Shown here piece after piece: positions 12,667-19,141 of a stretch of 30,994 bases of DNA (positions are counted from its first letter, which is position 1; each line of letters opens with the position of its first letter). The notes under the pieces were generated by a model. The model did not search any database and was not told where the DNA came from. It saw only the letters and a list, made by a program, of their open reading frames with translations. The DNA lies in IMG/VR virus record IMGVR_UViG_3300044838_000165, positions 1 to 30,994 of that record, one strand, 5' to 3'. The translations under genes and the position numbers were made by a program. Origin of the DNA: a virus.

Positions 12667-12811
12667 TCCGCGGTTCTTTTCCTGGTGATCTGATCTCCGA
12701 CCTCTGAAAACGGCCCGCAGGGGCGTGGCTACAGGAAATTCTGCCCGCGTAGAGCGCGTAGAGCGCGCGGAGCGTTAGCCCCAGCCGTCGCGTGGCCGCA
12801 GGCTTGGCGGC
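12667..12811. repeat. Intergenic repeat cluster
   Basis: Begins at the end of an ATCCGCGTAATCCGCGGTT unit and includes a CTGATCTCCGACCTCTG unit (about 12689-12705). It ends in CGTAGAGCGCGTAGAGCGCG...GGAGCGTTAGCC (12746-12780). The last has a second copy at 25660-25694. No coding frame is supported here. Confidence 0.6.
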
Positions 12812-13090
12812 GTGAACCTGCAAGCCGTCATCTCTTTCCTTTCCGGAAAGAAGACTTATCTCGTCGGCGTTGCCGGTGTGGTCTACGCGTACGGCATCGG
12901 CCGGCATTGGTGGCCGAGCGATGCCGAAATCTGGGGCATCATCGGCAGCACTGGCGCGATGACGTTTCGCGCGGCCCTCGCCAGATTTGCCAAACAGGTT
13001 GTCGGTGCGCCTGAGATCCCGCTTGGCGGGACCTCTACACCTGCACAGGGTGAAAAACTTTTCGGGCAAACGCCTGCGACAAAATCATGA
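12812..13090 (+). CDS. Small membrane protein, holin-like candidate
   Basis: Starts at GTG 12812. MNLQAVISFLSGKKTYLVGV leads into a hydrophobic helix (about 15-30), and a second hydrophobic segment follows (about 39-55, EIWGIIGSTGAMTF). The 'short N-terminus, L-S-G-K-K-T-Y helix, W-x-G/D loop, second helix' layout is common in phage lysis-region membrane proteins, so a holin-like role is possible. The tail PEIPLGGTSTPAQGEKL is encoded by a CCCGCTTGGCGGGACCTCTA repeat unit. The stop overlaps the next gene's ATG. Confidence 0.6.
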   Translation: MNLQAVISFLSGKKTYLVGVAGVVYAYGIGRHWWPSDAEIWGIIGSTGAMTFRAALARFAKQVVGAPEIPLGGTSTPAQGEKLFGQTPATKS

Positions 13091-13503
13091 TGAGGAAGCT
13101 TGGCGTTTTTTTTGCAGTAGTTGCGCTGGCGATCGCGGCGGCGGCCATCGGCAATTTGTTCTGTCAAGATGGGAAGCTGTCACCTTCCCCTACAGCCATT
13201 CAATCGAATGGCGATGTTTCGATACATTCGCGCCAATACAAAGAAGCGTTCATGGCAGGCGCGACTTACTGGACCTGCAAACAGGTCTGCCCGGATCTAA
13301 ACGAGCGCCACGTTAAAGCCGCAATTTTCAATCGCATCCGCCTGGAGCGAATCGGCGCAACCGTCAAGGAAGTCGAAACGGCTTTTGAAGCCGGCGCGCA
13401 GAGCGCGGGCGAGCCGTTTTCAGTCAACCCAACCCCTGTCCCGCTTAGCGGGACCTCTACAACAACTGCGCCTGAGACAGGCGCCTCTACACCACAACCA
13501 TGA
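13087..13503 (+). CDS. Membrane-anchored or secreted protein with a repeat-derived tail
   Basis: ATG 13087 overlaps the upstream stop. Residues 5-24 are a signal/anchor helix (LGVFFAVVALAIAAAAIGNL). The soluble part contains KEAFMAGATYWTCKQVCPDL and a helix VKAAIFNRIRLERIGATVKE. Residues about 30-37 (GKLSPSPT) derive from a GGGAAGCT-AGCTTCCC-type hairpin unit. The Thr/Pro-rich end (VPLSGTSTTTAPETGASTPQ) derives from two further repeat units. By position it may belong to the lysis or envelope group. No family recognised. Confidence 0.65.
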   Translation: MMRKLGVFFAVVALAIAAAAIGNLFCQDGKLSPSPTAIQSNGDVSIHSRQYKEAFMAGATYWTCKQVCPDLNERHVKAAIFNRIRLERIGATVKEVETAFEAGAQSAGEPFSVNPTPVPLSGTSTTTAPETGASTPQP

Positions 13504-13898
13504 AGAAAACAAAAACCATGAAAACTATAATCACGCTCCTGGTCATTCCGGCATTATTCATGTCGGGGTGTGCAGCAGCCAAGACGTTCCTGGGCTCGCC
13601 CGGAGGACAAGCTCTATTATCTAACGCTGAAACCGTTGCCCAAGTCGCTCTTGAAGCTGCCGCAACCAACTTTGGCGGCCCAACGGCTGGCAAATTAGCC
13701 AGCGCAGGACTGGACGCCCTCGCTTCGGTTTTGCAAGGCTACATCGGCAAACTTGTGCCACCGGCAATAGTCAAAGCGTCCCCTGGAATACAGCCAGTCG
13801 GAACGGCCATTGCTCCATTGATTTCATCGACTGCGCCTGTCACGCAAGCCGATGTGAACAATGTCTATCAAGCTGCCGCTATTGCCGCGCAGAAATAG
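13500..13898 (+). CDS. Putative lipoprotein, 132 residues
   Basis: ATG 13500 overlaps the upstream stop; an in-frame ATG at residue 7 is an alternative. Signal peptide TMKTIITLLVIPALFMSGCA has a lipobox F-M-S-G-C with Cys23, so the protein should be lipid-anchored. The mature part is Ala-rich and helical (LSNAETVAQVALEAAATNFG, then KLASAGLDALASVLQGYIGK). Its 3' end overlaps the next small gene by 38 bases in another frame. Function unknown; an outer-membrane spanin-like role is one option given neighbouring membrane proteins, but the mature part is longer than typical. Confidence 0.68.
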   Translation: MKKTKTMKTIITLLVIPALFMSGCAAAKTFLGSPGGQALLSNAETVAQVALEAAATNFGGPTAGKLASAGLDALASVLQGYIGKLVPPAIVKASPGIQPVGTAIAPLISSTAPVTQADVNNVYQAAAIAAQK

Positions 13899-13983
13899 CC
13901 TCTTACAGAACATCGTCGCGCTCGTCGTCGTGTCAGTGGCGCTTGTCGGATACGAGGTGAGCGCGGTTGTGCAGTTTCAATGA
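13861..13983 (+). CDS. 40-residue single-helix membrane protein nested across a gene end
   Basis: ATG 13861 lies inside the lipoprotein gene's last codons in a different frame; TGA 13981-13983 overlaps the glycosyltransferase ATG (ATGA). The peptide has a basic start (KLPLLPRRN) and one strong membrane helix at about 17-30 (NIVALVVVSVALVG). It bridges the gap between the two genes. Small, but supported by composition and the coupling site. Confidence 0.52.
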   Translation: MSIKLPLLPRRNSLLQNIVALVVVSVALVGYEVSAVVQFQ

Positions 13984-14912
13984 ATCGTGACCTGCATGTT
14001 ATCACAGCACTTTTTAATCCGCGCCGGTTTCGGTCGCGTCTGCGCTTGTGTCGCGATTTTGAGAGTTACGTTCGTCAGAGCGGCGCGAAATTTCATGTAG
14101 TAGAGCTGGCGTTTGGCGATCGCGATTTTGACATCACGGACGAAAATCGCGGCCTCCAGTTCCGGACTTACAGCGAACTGTGGCACAAGGAACGGCTGCT
14201 TAACCTGCTCATCGCGCACGTGGCAGAGAAGAACCCCGACGCGCGCTATTTCGCATGGATCGACGCGGATGTGTTCTTCGCGAACTCGAACTGGGTGAAA
14301 GAGACGGTCGAACTACTCCAGCATCATCACGTGCTCCAGCTATTCCAAAAATGCCATAATCTCGGACCAGCTAACGAGGTTATCAGCTCTCAACACGGCA
14401 TCGTCTCCGGCTGGAAAGAAAACGGCGTTCTCGGATGGAATAACCCGAAAAAACATCACTACGGATTTTATTACCATCCCGGTTACGCCTGGGCCGCGAC
14501 GCGCTGGGCGCTCGATCAGCTTGGCGGCCTATTCGACGTCTGCGTGGCCGGCAGTGGCGATACCCACATGGCCGGCGCGCTTTGCGGCGATTGGACGTTC
14601 GGGTTCCCGAAGCAATTACAGGTGACCAATTACGGCCGCGCCTTGGAAGCGTGGGGACGACGCGCCGAGAACATGATCGAACGGAACGTCGGATTTTTAC
14701 CAGGCAGCTTGTTCCATCGCTGGCACGGAAAAGCGCGCGATCGCGGTTACGATAATCGCTGGCAAACATTGATCGATCACAAGTTCGATCCGGTTTTCGA
14801 CATCCAGAACGACATCCGAGGCTGCCTGGCCTGGACCGGGAACAATCCAGGGCTGCAATCTGCCATTCGCCATTCGCTCGCGTCGAGAAATGAGGATTCA
14901 ACGGATTTATGA
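13980..14912 (+). CDS. Phage glycosyltransferase-like protein (GT-A fold)
   Basis: A 310-residue protein with a nucleotide-sugar transferase pattern. It starts as VITALFNPRRFRSRLRLCRD, followed by VVELAFGDRDFD and a substrate-side ELWHKERLLNLLI. The metal-binding DXD is WIDADVFF (D95-A-D97), and a C-terminal FHRWHGKARDRGYDNRW (about 243-259) supplies conserved His/Trp/Arg. The same layout is known in a widespread group of phage glycosyltransferase-like proteins. The acceptor (virion protein, host envelope or modified DNA) cannot be deduced. It lies in the accessory/lysis zone, with ATGA overlaps at both ends. Very likely real. Confidence 0.85.
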   Translation: MNRDLHVITALFNPRRFRSRLRLCRDFESYVRQSGAKFHVVELAFGDRDFDITDENRGLQFRTYSELWHKERLLNLLIAHVAEKNPDARYFAWIDADVFFANSNWVKETVELLQHHHVLQLFQKCHNLGPANEVISSQHGIVSGWKENGVLGWNNPKKHHYGFYYHPGYAWAATRWALDQLGGLFDVCVAGSGDTHMAGALCGDWTFGFPKQLQVTNYGRALEAWGRRAENMIERNVGFLPGSLFHRWHGKARDRGYDNRWQTLIDHKFDPVFDIQNDIRGCLAWTGNNPGLQSAIRHSLASRNEDSTDL

Positions 14913-15067
14913 ACACTCGTAAATCGAAAACGAAAAAACCCAAGCCGCAGGTAGCGCCGTCCGATTATTGGACGCGGCTGCAGGCGAAAAACGCAGGCAA
15001 GATGCCTGTGCCACAGCGCCGGGAGCGCATTGTCGATCTTAGTAAATTCCGGAGCGCGCACGACTAA
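14909..15067 (+). CDS. 52-residue basic protein with an in-frame repeat
   Basis: ATG 14909 overlaps the glycosyltransferase stop, and TAA 15065-15067 overlaps the next ATG by one base (TAATG). The product is Lys/Arg-rich (RKSKTKKPKPQVAPSDYWTR). Residues about 29-36 (AGKMPVPQ) are encoded by one arm of the GCAGGCAAGATGCCTGTGCC repeat, which sits in the middle of the gene without breaking the frame. Function unknown. Confidence 0.6.
   Translation: MNTRKSKTKKPKPQVAPSDYWTRLQAKNAGKMPVPQRRERIVDLSKFRSAHD
14993..15014. repeat. Single-arm palindromic repeat inside a small gene
   Basis: GCAGGCAAGATGCCTGTGCC arm within the 52-residue gene at 14909-15067; gives AGKMPVPQ. Confidence 0.75.
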
Positions 15068-15339
15068 TGACGAACGGTCGAATCATGCTGCAAGGGATTG
15101 GTTACGGCGTCATGGACGGCGAGGCCAACAAAGTCGTCGACGGCAAGGCCACTGAAGAAAAAACCCCGTTGAAGATATTGGCGATTAAAGACCAGCACAG
15201 CGGGCTGCAGTTGCACATCCTTTTCAGTCCGGAGGAATTCGATCAGTTCGTGCATAAAATGCACGAGCATCGCCGGATTATCCGGGCGAGCCCGGACGCG
15301 CTCGGGCATTTCACGAGAAACGGTGGCATCCGACCGTGA
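15067..15339 (+). CDS. Hypothetical protein, 90 residues
   Basis: ATG 15067 overlaps the previous stop by one base, and TGA 15337-15339 overlaps the next gene. A compact alpha/beta protein: RIMLQGIGYGVMDGEANKVV, then LKILAIKDQHSGLQLHILFS and a helix EEFDQFVHKMHEHRRII. No membrane segment, zinc site or family signature. Function unknown. Confidence 0.7.
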   Translation: MTNGRIMLQGIGYGVMDGEANKVVDGKATEEKTPLKILAIKDQHSGLQLHILFSPEEFDQFVHKMHEHRRIIRASPDALGHFTRNGGIRP

Positions 15340-15860
15340 TGAACACTCGCATCGCAGCGATCCAGGGAATCCTCGGGGTCAAACAGGACGGCATCTGGGG
15401 GCCGGTCAGTCAGGGCGCGCTCGACGCGCTCGTTAGGCCGGATGAGATCCTTCACGCCGGCAAAGCGAGTTCGTTCGCCGATCCGGAGGACGTAGTGATC
15501 TTCAAAAAATATTTCGCGATCTATAAATCCGAAGGCATGTCCGATCACGACGCCGAACAGGCCGCGTTCAAAAAAGGCGATAACGGAATTGGCTGCTGGG
15601 GCGATGACACGACCGGCGCGTCGCCTGCCTGCGCGCTGACGAAAGAAGACATCGTTCGGCGATGGGGAACTCTCGACGCCGGCAAGCACAAATTAGTCGA
15701 GGTCGCAGCCAACGATCGGAGCGTCACTTGCGTGCTCAAAGACATCAAAGGGCACATGAACGAGGCGATCATCGATCTCAACCCCGGCGCCTGCGCAGTG
15801 CTTGGGCTAGAGCCGCCGATCATGGTCTCAGCAACGTGGAAATGGGCACAAACTGCATGA
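15339..15860 (+). CDS. Peptidoglycan-binding plus double-psi-beta-barrel protein (lysis candidate)
   Basis: About 173 residues from ATG 15339 (GTG 15336 is an alternative). N-terminal residues 4-32 (RIAAIQGILGVKQDGIWGPV, then SQGALDALV) match the peptidoglycan-binding fold 'Q-x-x-L-G-v-x-x-D-G-x-x-G-p-x-T/S-x-x-A'. The C-terminal half (DNGIGCWGDDTTGASPACAL, then LVEVAANDRSVTCVLKDIKG and IDLNPGACAVLGL) looks like an RlpA/expansin-type double-psi barrel. In phages, proteins of this plan lie with lysis genes and may act on or bind the cell wall. Enzyme activity is inferred, and no classical muramidase motif is present. Confidence 0.72.
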   Translation: MNTRIAAIQGILGVKQDGIWGPVSQGALDALVRPDEILHAGKASSFADPEDVVIFKKYFAIYKSEGMSDHDAEQAAFKKGDNGIGCWGDDTTGASPACALTKEDIVRRWGTLDAGKHKLVEVAANDRSVTCVLKDIKGHMNEAIIDLNPGACAVLGLEPPIMVSATWKWAQTA

Positions 15861-16348
15861 TGTCGATCTTTTTCGCTGCGATCGCCCAGGTTCTTTCCAA
15901 TGCCAGCGCGGAATGGCTCATCGCGGGCATCGGCGCAATCTCGTTCGTCGCGATCGGGACGAACGCCGTGTTCGGGATCGCGATAAAACGAAAACAACTT
16001 AACGCGCCCGTTATGCAGAACATGATTAACCCGCAGCCATTGATCGTGGCCATGGAAAAGGAGTTTGTTCATCGGGCCGAATATGAGCGGCGCCACAGCG
16101 ACGTTGAAAGTCAGATCAAAGAAGCGCGCAAATACGCGCACGATGAAATACACGCGATCCGGGGATTCTTGAGCAGCATGCAGCTCGCCAGCGAAGCGCG
16201 CGACCAGCTGTTGCACGCGCTTGATGAACGGACAAAGACGCACACGCGCCAGCTCGACTCGGTGGACGTGAAGATAGGCAGAATGAGCGATCGCATCGCG
16301 GACAAGATCGAGTCCGTGTTGCGCGAAAAATTTAAACATGACGGCTGA
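15857..16348 (+). CDS. Membrane-anchored coiled-coil protein (spanin/holin-zone candidate)
   Basis: ATG 15857 overlaps the stop of the lysis candidate. Two hydrophobic stretches (about 3-13 IFFAAIAQVL and 19-42 EWLIAGIGAISFVAIGTNAV) are followed by a long charged helix, about 60-163 (VHRAEYERRHSDVESQIKEA, then RDQLLHALDERTKTHTRQLD). The layout resembles an inner-membrane spanin or Rz-like protein, or a phage membrane protein of unknown function. No holin family can be assigned. The 3' end overlaps the next gene by 11 bases. Confidence 0.72.
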   Translation: MMSIFFAAIAQVLSNASAEWLIAGIGAISFVAIGTNAVFGIAIKRKQLNAPVMQNMINPQPLIVAMEKEFVHRAEYERRHSDVESQIKEARKYAHDEIHAIRGFLSSMQLASEARDQLLHALDERTKTHTRQLDSVDVKIGRMSDRIADKIESVLREKFKHDG

Positions 16349-16607
16349 AGACATCGAACTTCTCCAGGAAAAAATGTTGCTGCTCTGTCACGCGGCCGGC
16401 CGGTTCGGTTTGCCGGATGCGCGAATTTTGCGAACGCTCCAGAAAGATTCTTATGCGATCGATCAACCCACACTGGATCGGCATCTGCGTTATCTACTGA
16501 GCAAAAACTGGATCACGGCCGTGGCCAAAGAATTGCGCCCCGATCTGCGCCGGTGGGAAACGACCGCGGCCGGCGACGAGTATCTGATGAGGCAAGGACT
16601 GCTATGA
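16338..16607 (+). CDS. Winged-helix-like protein, 89 residues
   Basis: ATG 16338 lies 11 bases inside the previous gene. The sequence (LLLCHAAGRFGLPDARILRT, then IDQPTLDRHLRYLLSKNWIT and RRWETTAAGDEYL) fits a winged helix with a two-helix core, recognition helix and a wing, like MarR/PadR-type or 'replication/ArsR-like' phage domains. Genes like this often lie just before the Mu-type terminase module. A role in DNA binding is likely; the target is unknown. Confidence 0.72.
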   Translation: MTAEDIELLQEKMLLLCHAAGRFGLPDARILRTLQKDSYAIDQPTLDRHLRYLLSKNWITAVAKELRPDLRRWETTAAGDEYLMRQGLL

Positions 16608-16630
16608 TTGCGGAATGAGGAAAGAAAGAG

Positions 16631-16825
16631 ATGAATGCTTTTCCAGGGGCCGAAGATTACGAGCCGAATTCCGATCCCGTGCGCGAGCTGACGTTGCTCG
16701 AACAGATCGAGTATTGGAAAGCGCGCGCCCGCCTGGCTGAGCAATGCGCCTACGCGAACTTGGAACGGGTCCGTGAGATCGAAGCCGACCACGACGATGG
16801 CGATTGGTGGAAGGATGCGGGTTAA
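16631..16825 (+). CDS. Small acidic protein, 64 residues
   Basis: ATG 16631 is preceded by a purine-rich GGAAAGAAAGAG. The protein is one charged helix (LTLLEQIEYWKARARLAEQC, then ANLERVREIEADHDDGDWW). No family recognised. Composition and codon pattern look coding. Confidence 0.6.
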   Translation: MNAFPGAEDYEPNSDPVRELTLLEQIEYWKARARLAEQCAYANLERVREIEADHDDGDWWKDAG

Positions 16826-16850
16826 AAATGTTACAAGAGTTACATCGTTA
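16821..16850. repeat. GTTACA-type element, copy 2
   Basis: GTTAAAAATGTTACAAGAGT followed by TACATCGTTA, in the same strand orientation as the copy at 9575-9604 and ahead of the terminase module. Confidence 0.65.
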
Positions 16851-17121
16851 CATCGGAAAAATCCGGGGGTCAGGACAGCGGGCACCCTCGCGAAAACGCG
16901 ATAGGCGCGATTCTGGAGCGTCGATTTTCGCGAAAATGCCCGTAAAACGCTCGATTCGCGGTTTTGCCATCAACATGCGCAAATCCAGGAAGCGAAGCGG
17001 CAGGCTATGTTCCGATGGACTGCAGGTAGGCTGCGCGCGTGTTGCAAATCTTGAAGAGATCGTGGCACAGCCTTCCAGGCTGTGTTTGGAGCTCACAGGC
17101 GGGACGCCTGTGCCACTATGA
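16828..17121 (+). other. Doubtful 97-residue ORF, or the non-coding region before the terminase module
   Basis: An ATG at 16828 opens a frame whose TGA overlaps the small-terminase ATG (CTATGA), and its last residues (VAQPSRLCLELTGGTPVPL) are the translation of a palindromic repeat, as in other genes here. The body, however, is Arg/Lys/Ser-rich without clear structure. The DNA holds GTTACA direct repeats (16829-16850), an inverted repeat TCGCG-AAAA-CGCGA (16888-16901) and a perfect 14-base palindrome ATTTTCGCGAAAAT (16924-16937). It may instead be the control region of the late head operon. Confidence 0.3.
17062..17115. repeat. Palindromic repeat unit upstream of the small terminase
   Basis: GTGGCACAGCCTTCCAGGCT ... 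ACAGGCGGGACGCCTGTGCC, ending 2 bases before ATG 17118. Variant of the same family as 21415-21471 with different arm sequences. Confidence 0.8.
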
Positions 17122-17675
17122 GCGATCGCAACACGATTGCCCGCGAATTGAGCGTCGAAGATCTAGACCGGTTCATCAAAGAGCTGGCGGCGCTGCCGGG
17201 AAAGAAGCGTACGCTCCAGGCGATCAGCGAAAAGGCGGCCGGGCTCGGCATAAACATTTCGCTGATGTCGGCGAAAAGTTTTCGCGACACGACGTTTAAG
17301 AGCTACCTAGATCGCTTGAACCGGGCGCAGGAAAAAGCGCTCCAGGTGCGCGGGATGCAAGAGGCCGGCGCCGGCAACACACTGGCCGACGCGGCCGGCG
17401 CGCTTTTGAGCGAAGTGATTTTCGATTCGCTCACGGCCGAAGATCCAAACGATATCGACATTAAGAAATATTCACTCGCGATCGCGCGGTTGCGCCAGGG
17501 CGACGTAAAAATCCGCGCGCTGGAGCTCGCGATTAAAGATTGGGAGCGCAAAGAAGAAGAGCGACAACGGCAAACGACCGAAGCGAAGGAGAAGTTGACG
17601 GACCTCACGAAGAAAGGCGGCCTTTCCGCCGAGGCGCTCAAACAAATCGAAGCCGCCGCGAAGATTTTGTCATGA
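17118..17675 (+). CDS. Mu gp27-like small terminase subunit (DUF3486)
   Basis: 185 residues from ATG 17118. The sequence (LSVEDLDRFIKELAALPGKK, then RTLQAISEKAAGLGINISLM and FDSLTAEDPNDIDIKKYSLA) fits DUF3486, the Mu gp27 family, which recognises phage DNA for packaging. The C-terminal part is a Lys/Glu-rich coiled coil (IKDWERKEEERQRQTTEAKE). It ends in an ATGA overlap with the large terminase gene, the usual order in Mu-type phages. An open frame extends 12 codons upstream but is only repeat sequence. Confidence 0.85.
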   Translation: MSDRNTIARELSVEDLDRFIKELAALPGKKRTLQAISEKAAGLGINISLMSAKSFRDTTFKSYLDRLNRAQEKALQVRGMQEAGAGNTLADAAGALLSEVIFDSLTAEDPNDIDIKKYSLAIARLRQGDVKIRALELAIKDWERKEEERQRQTTEAKEKLTDLTKKGGLSAEALKQIEAAAKILS

Positions 17676-19141
17676 CAAAATCAGAGGTCAGAGATCAGTC
17701 ATCAGAGGTCAGCGGGAAGAGGCCGAGCTATGTGGCTACCGGTTTTGCCGGCAAATGCAAAATCTTTCCGATCACCGACGCGATGATGCTCGGATATCAG
17801 CAAAATTGGATCAAGGACAATTCGATCATGAAGCTGATGGAAAAAGGGCGCCGCATCGGCGTCAGTTACGCCACGGCTTACGAGCGCGACAGCAAACACG
17901 CCCAGGAAGATTGGAATCTCGATTCGTGGATCAGCTCGCGGGACGAGCCCACTTCGCGTCTAGTGATTCGCGATTGCAAGACGTTTGCAAAGATCCTGCA
18001 CATCGGCGCCCAGGACCTCGGCCTTCAGGTGCTGGACGAAAAAGGCGGCTCCGGTCACGTGCTTCGTTTTGCTAACGGCACACAGATCAATTCCGTCGCT
18101 GGCAACCCTGATGTGTTCGCCGGCAAAGGCGGCGACGTTCTTCTCGATGAATTTGCCCTCCGGGAAGATCCGCGCGGAGTCTTCACCGTAGCCGGGCCGA
18201 CGATCGACTGGGGCGGCACGCTGGCGATCATTTCAACTCATCGCGGCTCAGCGAATTATTTCAACGAGCTGGTCCGCGAAATTAACGAGCGCGGCAACCC
18301 GAAACGTTTTTCGCATCATCGCGTCACGCTCCAGGACGCGCTCGATCAGGGTTTCCTTTACAAGCTGCAATCGAAGCTGCGTCCAGGCGACGAACGGCTC
18401 GAGATGGATGAAGCCGAATATTTCAATTATCAGCGATCGCGCGCGGCCGATGAAGAAAGTTTTCTCCAGGAATATATGTGTGTGCCAGGCGACGACGCCG
18501 GCGCATTCCTCAGTTACGATCTCATCGCCAGGTGCGAATACAGCGCGAATCAGCTCAATCAGTTTAAGATCGTTCGTGAAGGCAAGACGATCGGGACGTT
18601 CGATCTTTTTAAGGACGCGAAGAATCCGCTTTATGTGGGCGTCGACGTTGGCCGAGTGCGCGACCTCACCGTCATTTGGGTCGACGAGAAAATCGGCGAT
18701 ACCAACTGGACGCGTCTCATCATCGAGATGCAAAACAAAACTTTCGACGAACAGGAAGCATCTCTTTATGAAGTTCTCGGTCATCCGTTGATGCGCCGCG
18801 CCTGCATCGATAACACCGGGCTAGGCCGCCAATTCGCTGAGCGCGCGCAAACAAAGTTCGGACAATTCAAGGTAGAACCAGTCACATTCACTGGCGCCGT
18901 CAAGGAAGAGCTCGCTTATCCGGTCCGGTCTGGCTTTGAAGATCGAACCGAGCGCATCCCGAGCGATCCACTTATCCGGACGGACCTGCGCGCGATAAAA
19001 AAGGAAACGACGCTCTCAGGCAATATTCGTTTTACGGCCGACGCAGGTCCCGGCGGTCATGCCGATCGTTTCTGGGCGAAGGCACTCTCGAAGCACGCAG
19101 GCAAAACCGCCGCCACCCATTACGCTGCTGTCCTCGTATGA
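17672..19141 (+). CDS. Mu gp28-like large terminase (ATPase and nuclease)
   Basis: 489 residues from ATG 17672 (ATGA overlap); a longer upstream frame overlaps the small subunit and is rejected. Packaging motor ATPase: modified Walker A KGRRIGVSY at 58-66, Walker B DVLLDE at 155-160, coupling motif STH at 188-190. The nuclease domain begins near 320 with YVGVDVGRVRDLTVIW (catalytic acids) and continues to GHADRFWAKAL near the end. Length and motif spacing fit the Mu gp28 family. The N-terminus (SEVRDQSSEVSGKR, residues 4-17) is encoded by the CAGAGGTCAGAGATCAG repeat, so the native start was probably replaced or extended. Confidence 0.88.
   Translation: MTKSEVRDQSSEVSGKRPSYVATGFAGKCKIFPITDAMMLGYQQNWIKDNSIMKLMEKGRRIGVSYATAYERDSKHAQEDWNLDSWISSRDEPTSRLVIRDCKTFAKILHIGAQDLGLQVLDEKGGSGHVLRFANGTQINSVAGNPDVFAGKGGDVLLDEFALREDPRGVFTVAGPTIDWGGTLAIISTHRGSANYFNELVREINERGNPKRFSHHRVTLQDALDQGFLYKLQSKLRPGDERLEMDEAEYFNYQRSRAADEESFLQEYMCVPGDDAGAFLSYDLIARCEYSANQLNQFKIVREGKTIGTFDLFKDAKNPLYVGVDVGRVRDLTVIWVDEKIGDTNWTRLIIEMQNKTFDEQEASLYEVLGHPLMRRACIDNTGLGRQFAERAQTKFGQFKVEPVTFTGAVKEELAYPVRSGFEDRTERIPSDPLIRTDLRAIKKETTLSGNIRFTADAGPGGHADRFWAKALSKHAGKTAATHYAAVLV

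Noticed and set aside
15545-16354. Minus-strand frame of 269 codons
   Set aside because: Antisense to the lysis candidate and the membrane/coiled-coil gene, which are coupled and motif-bearing.
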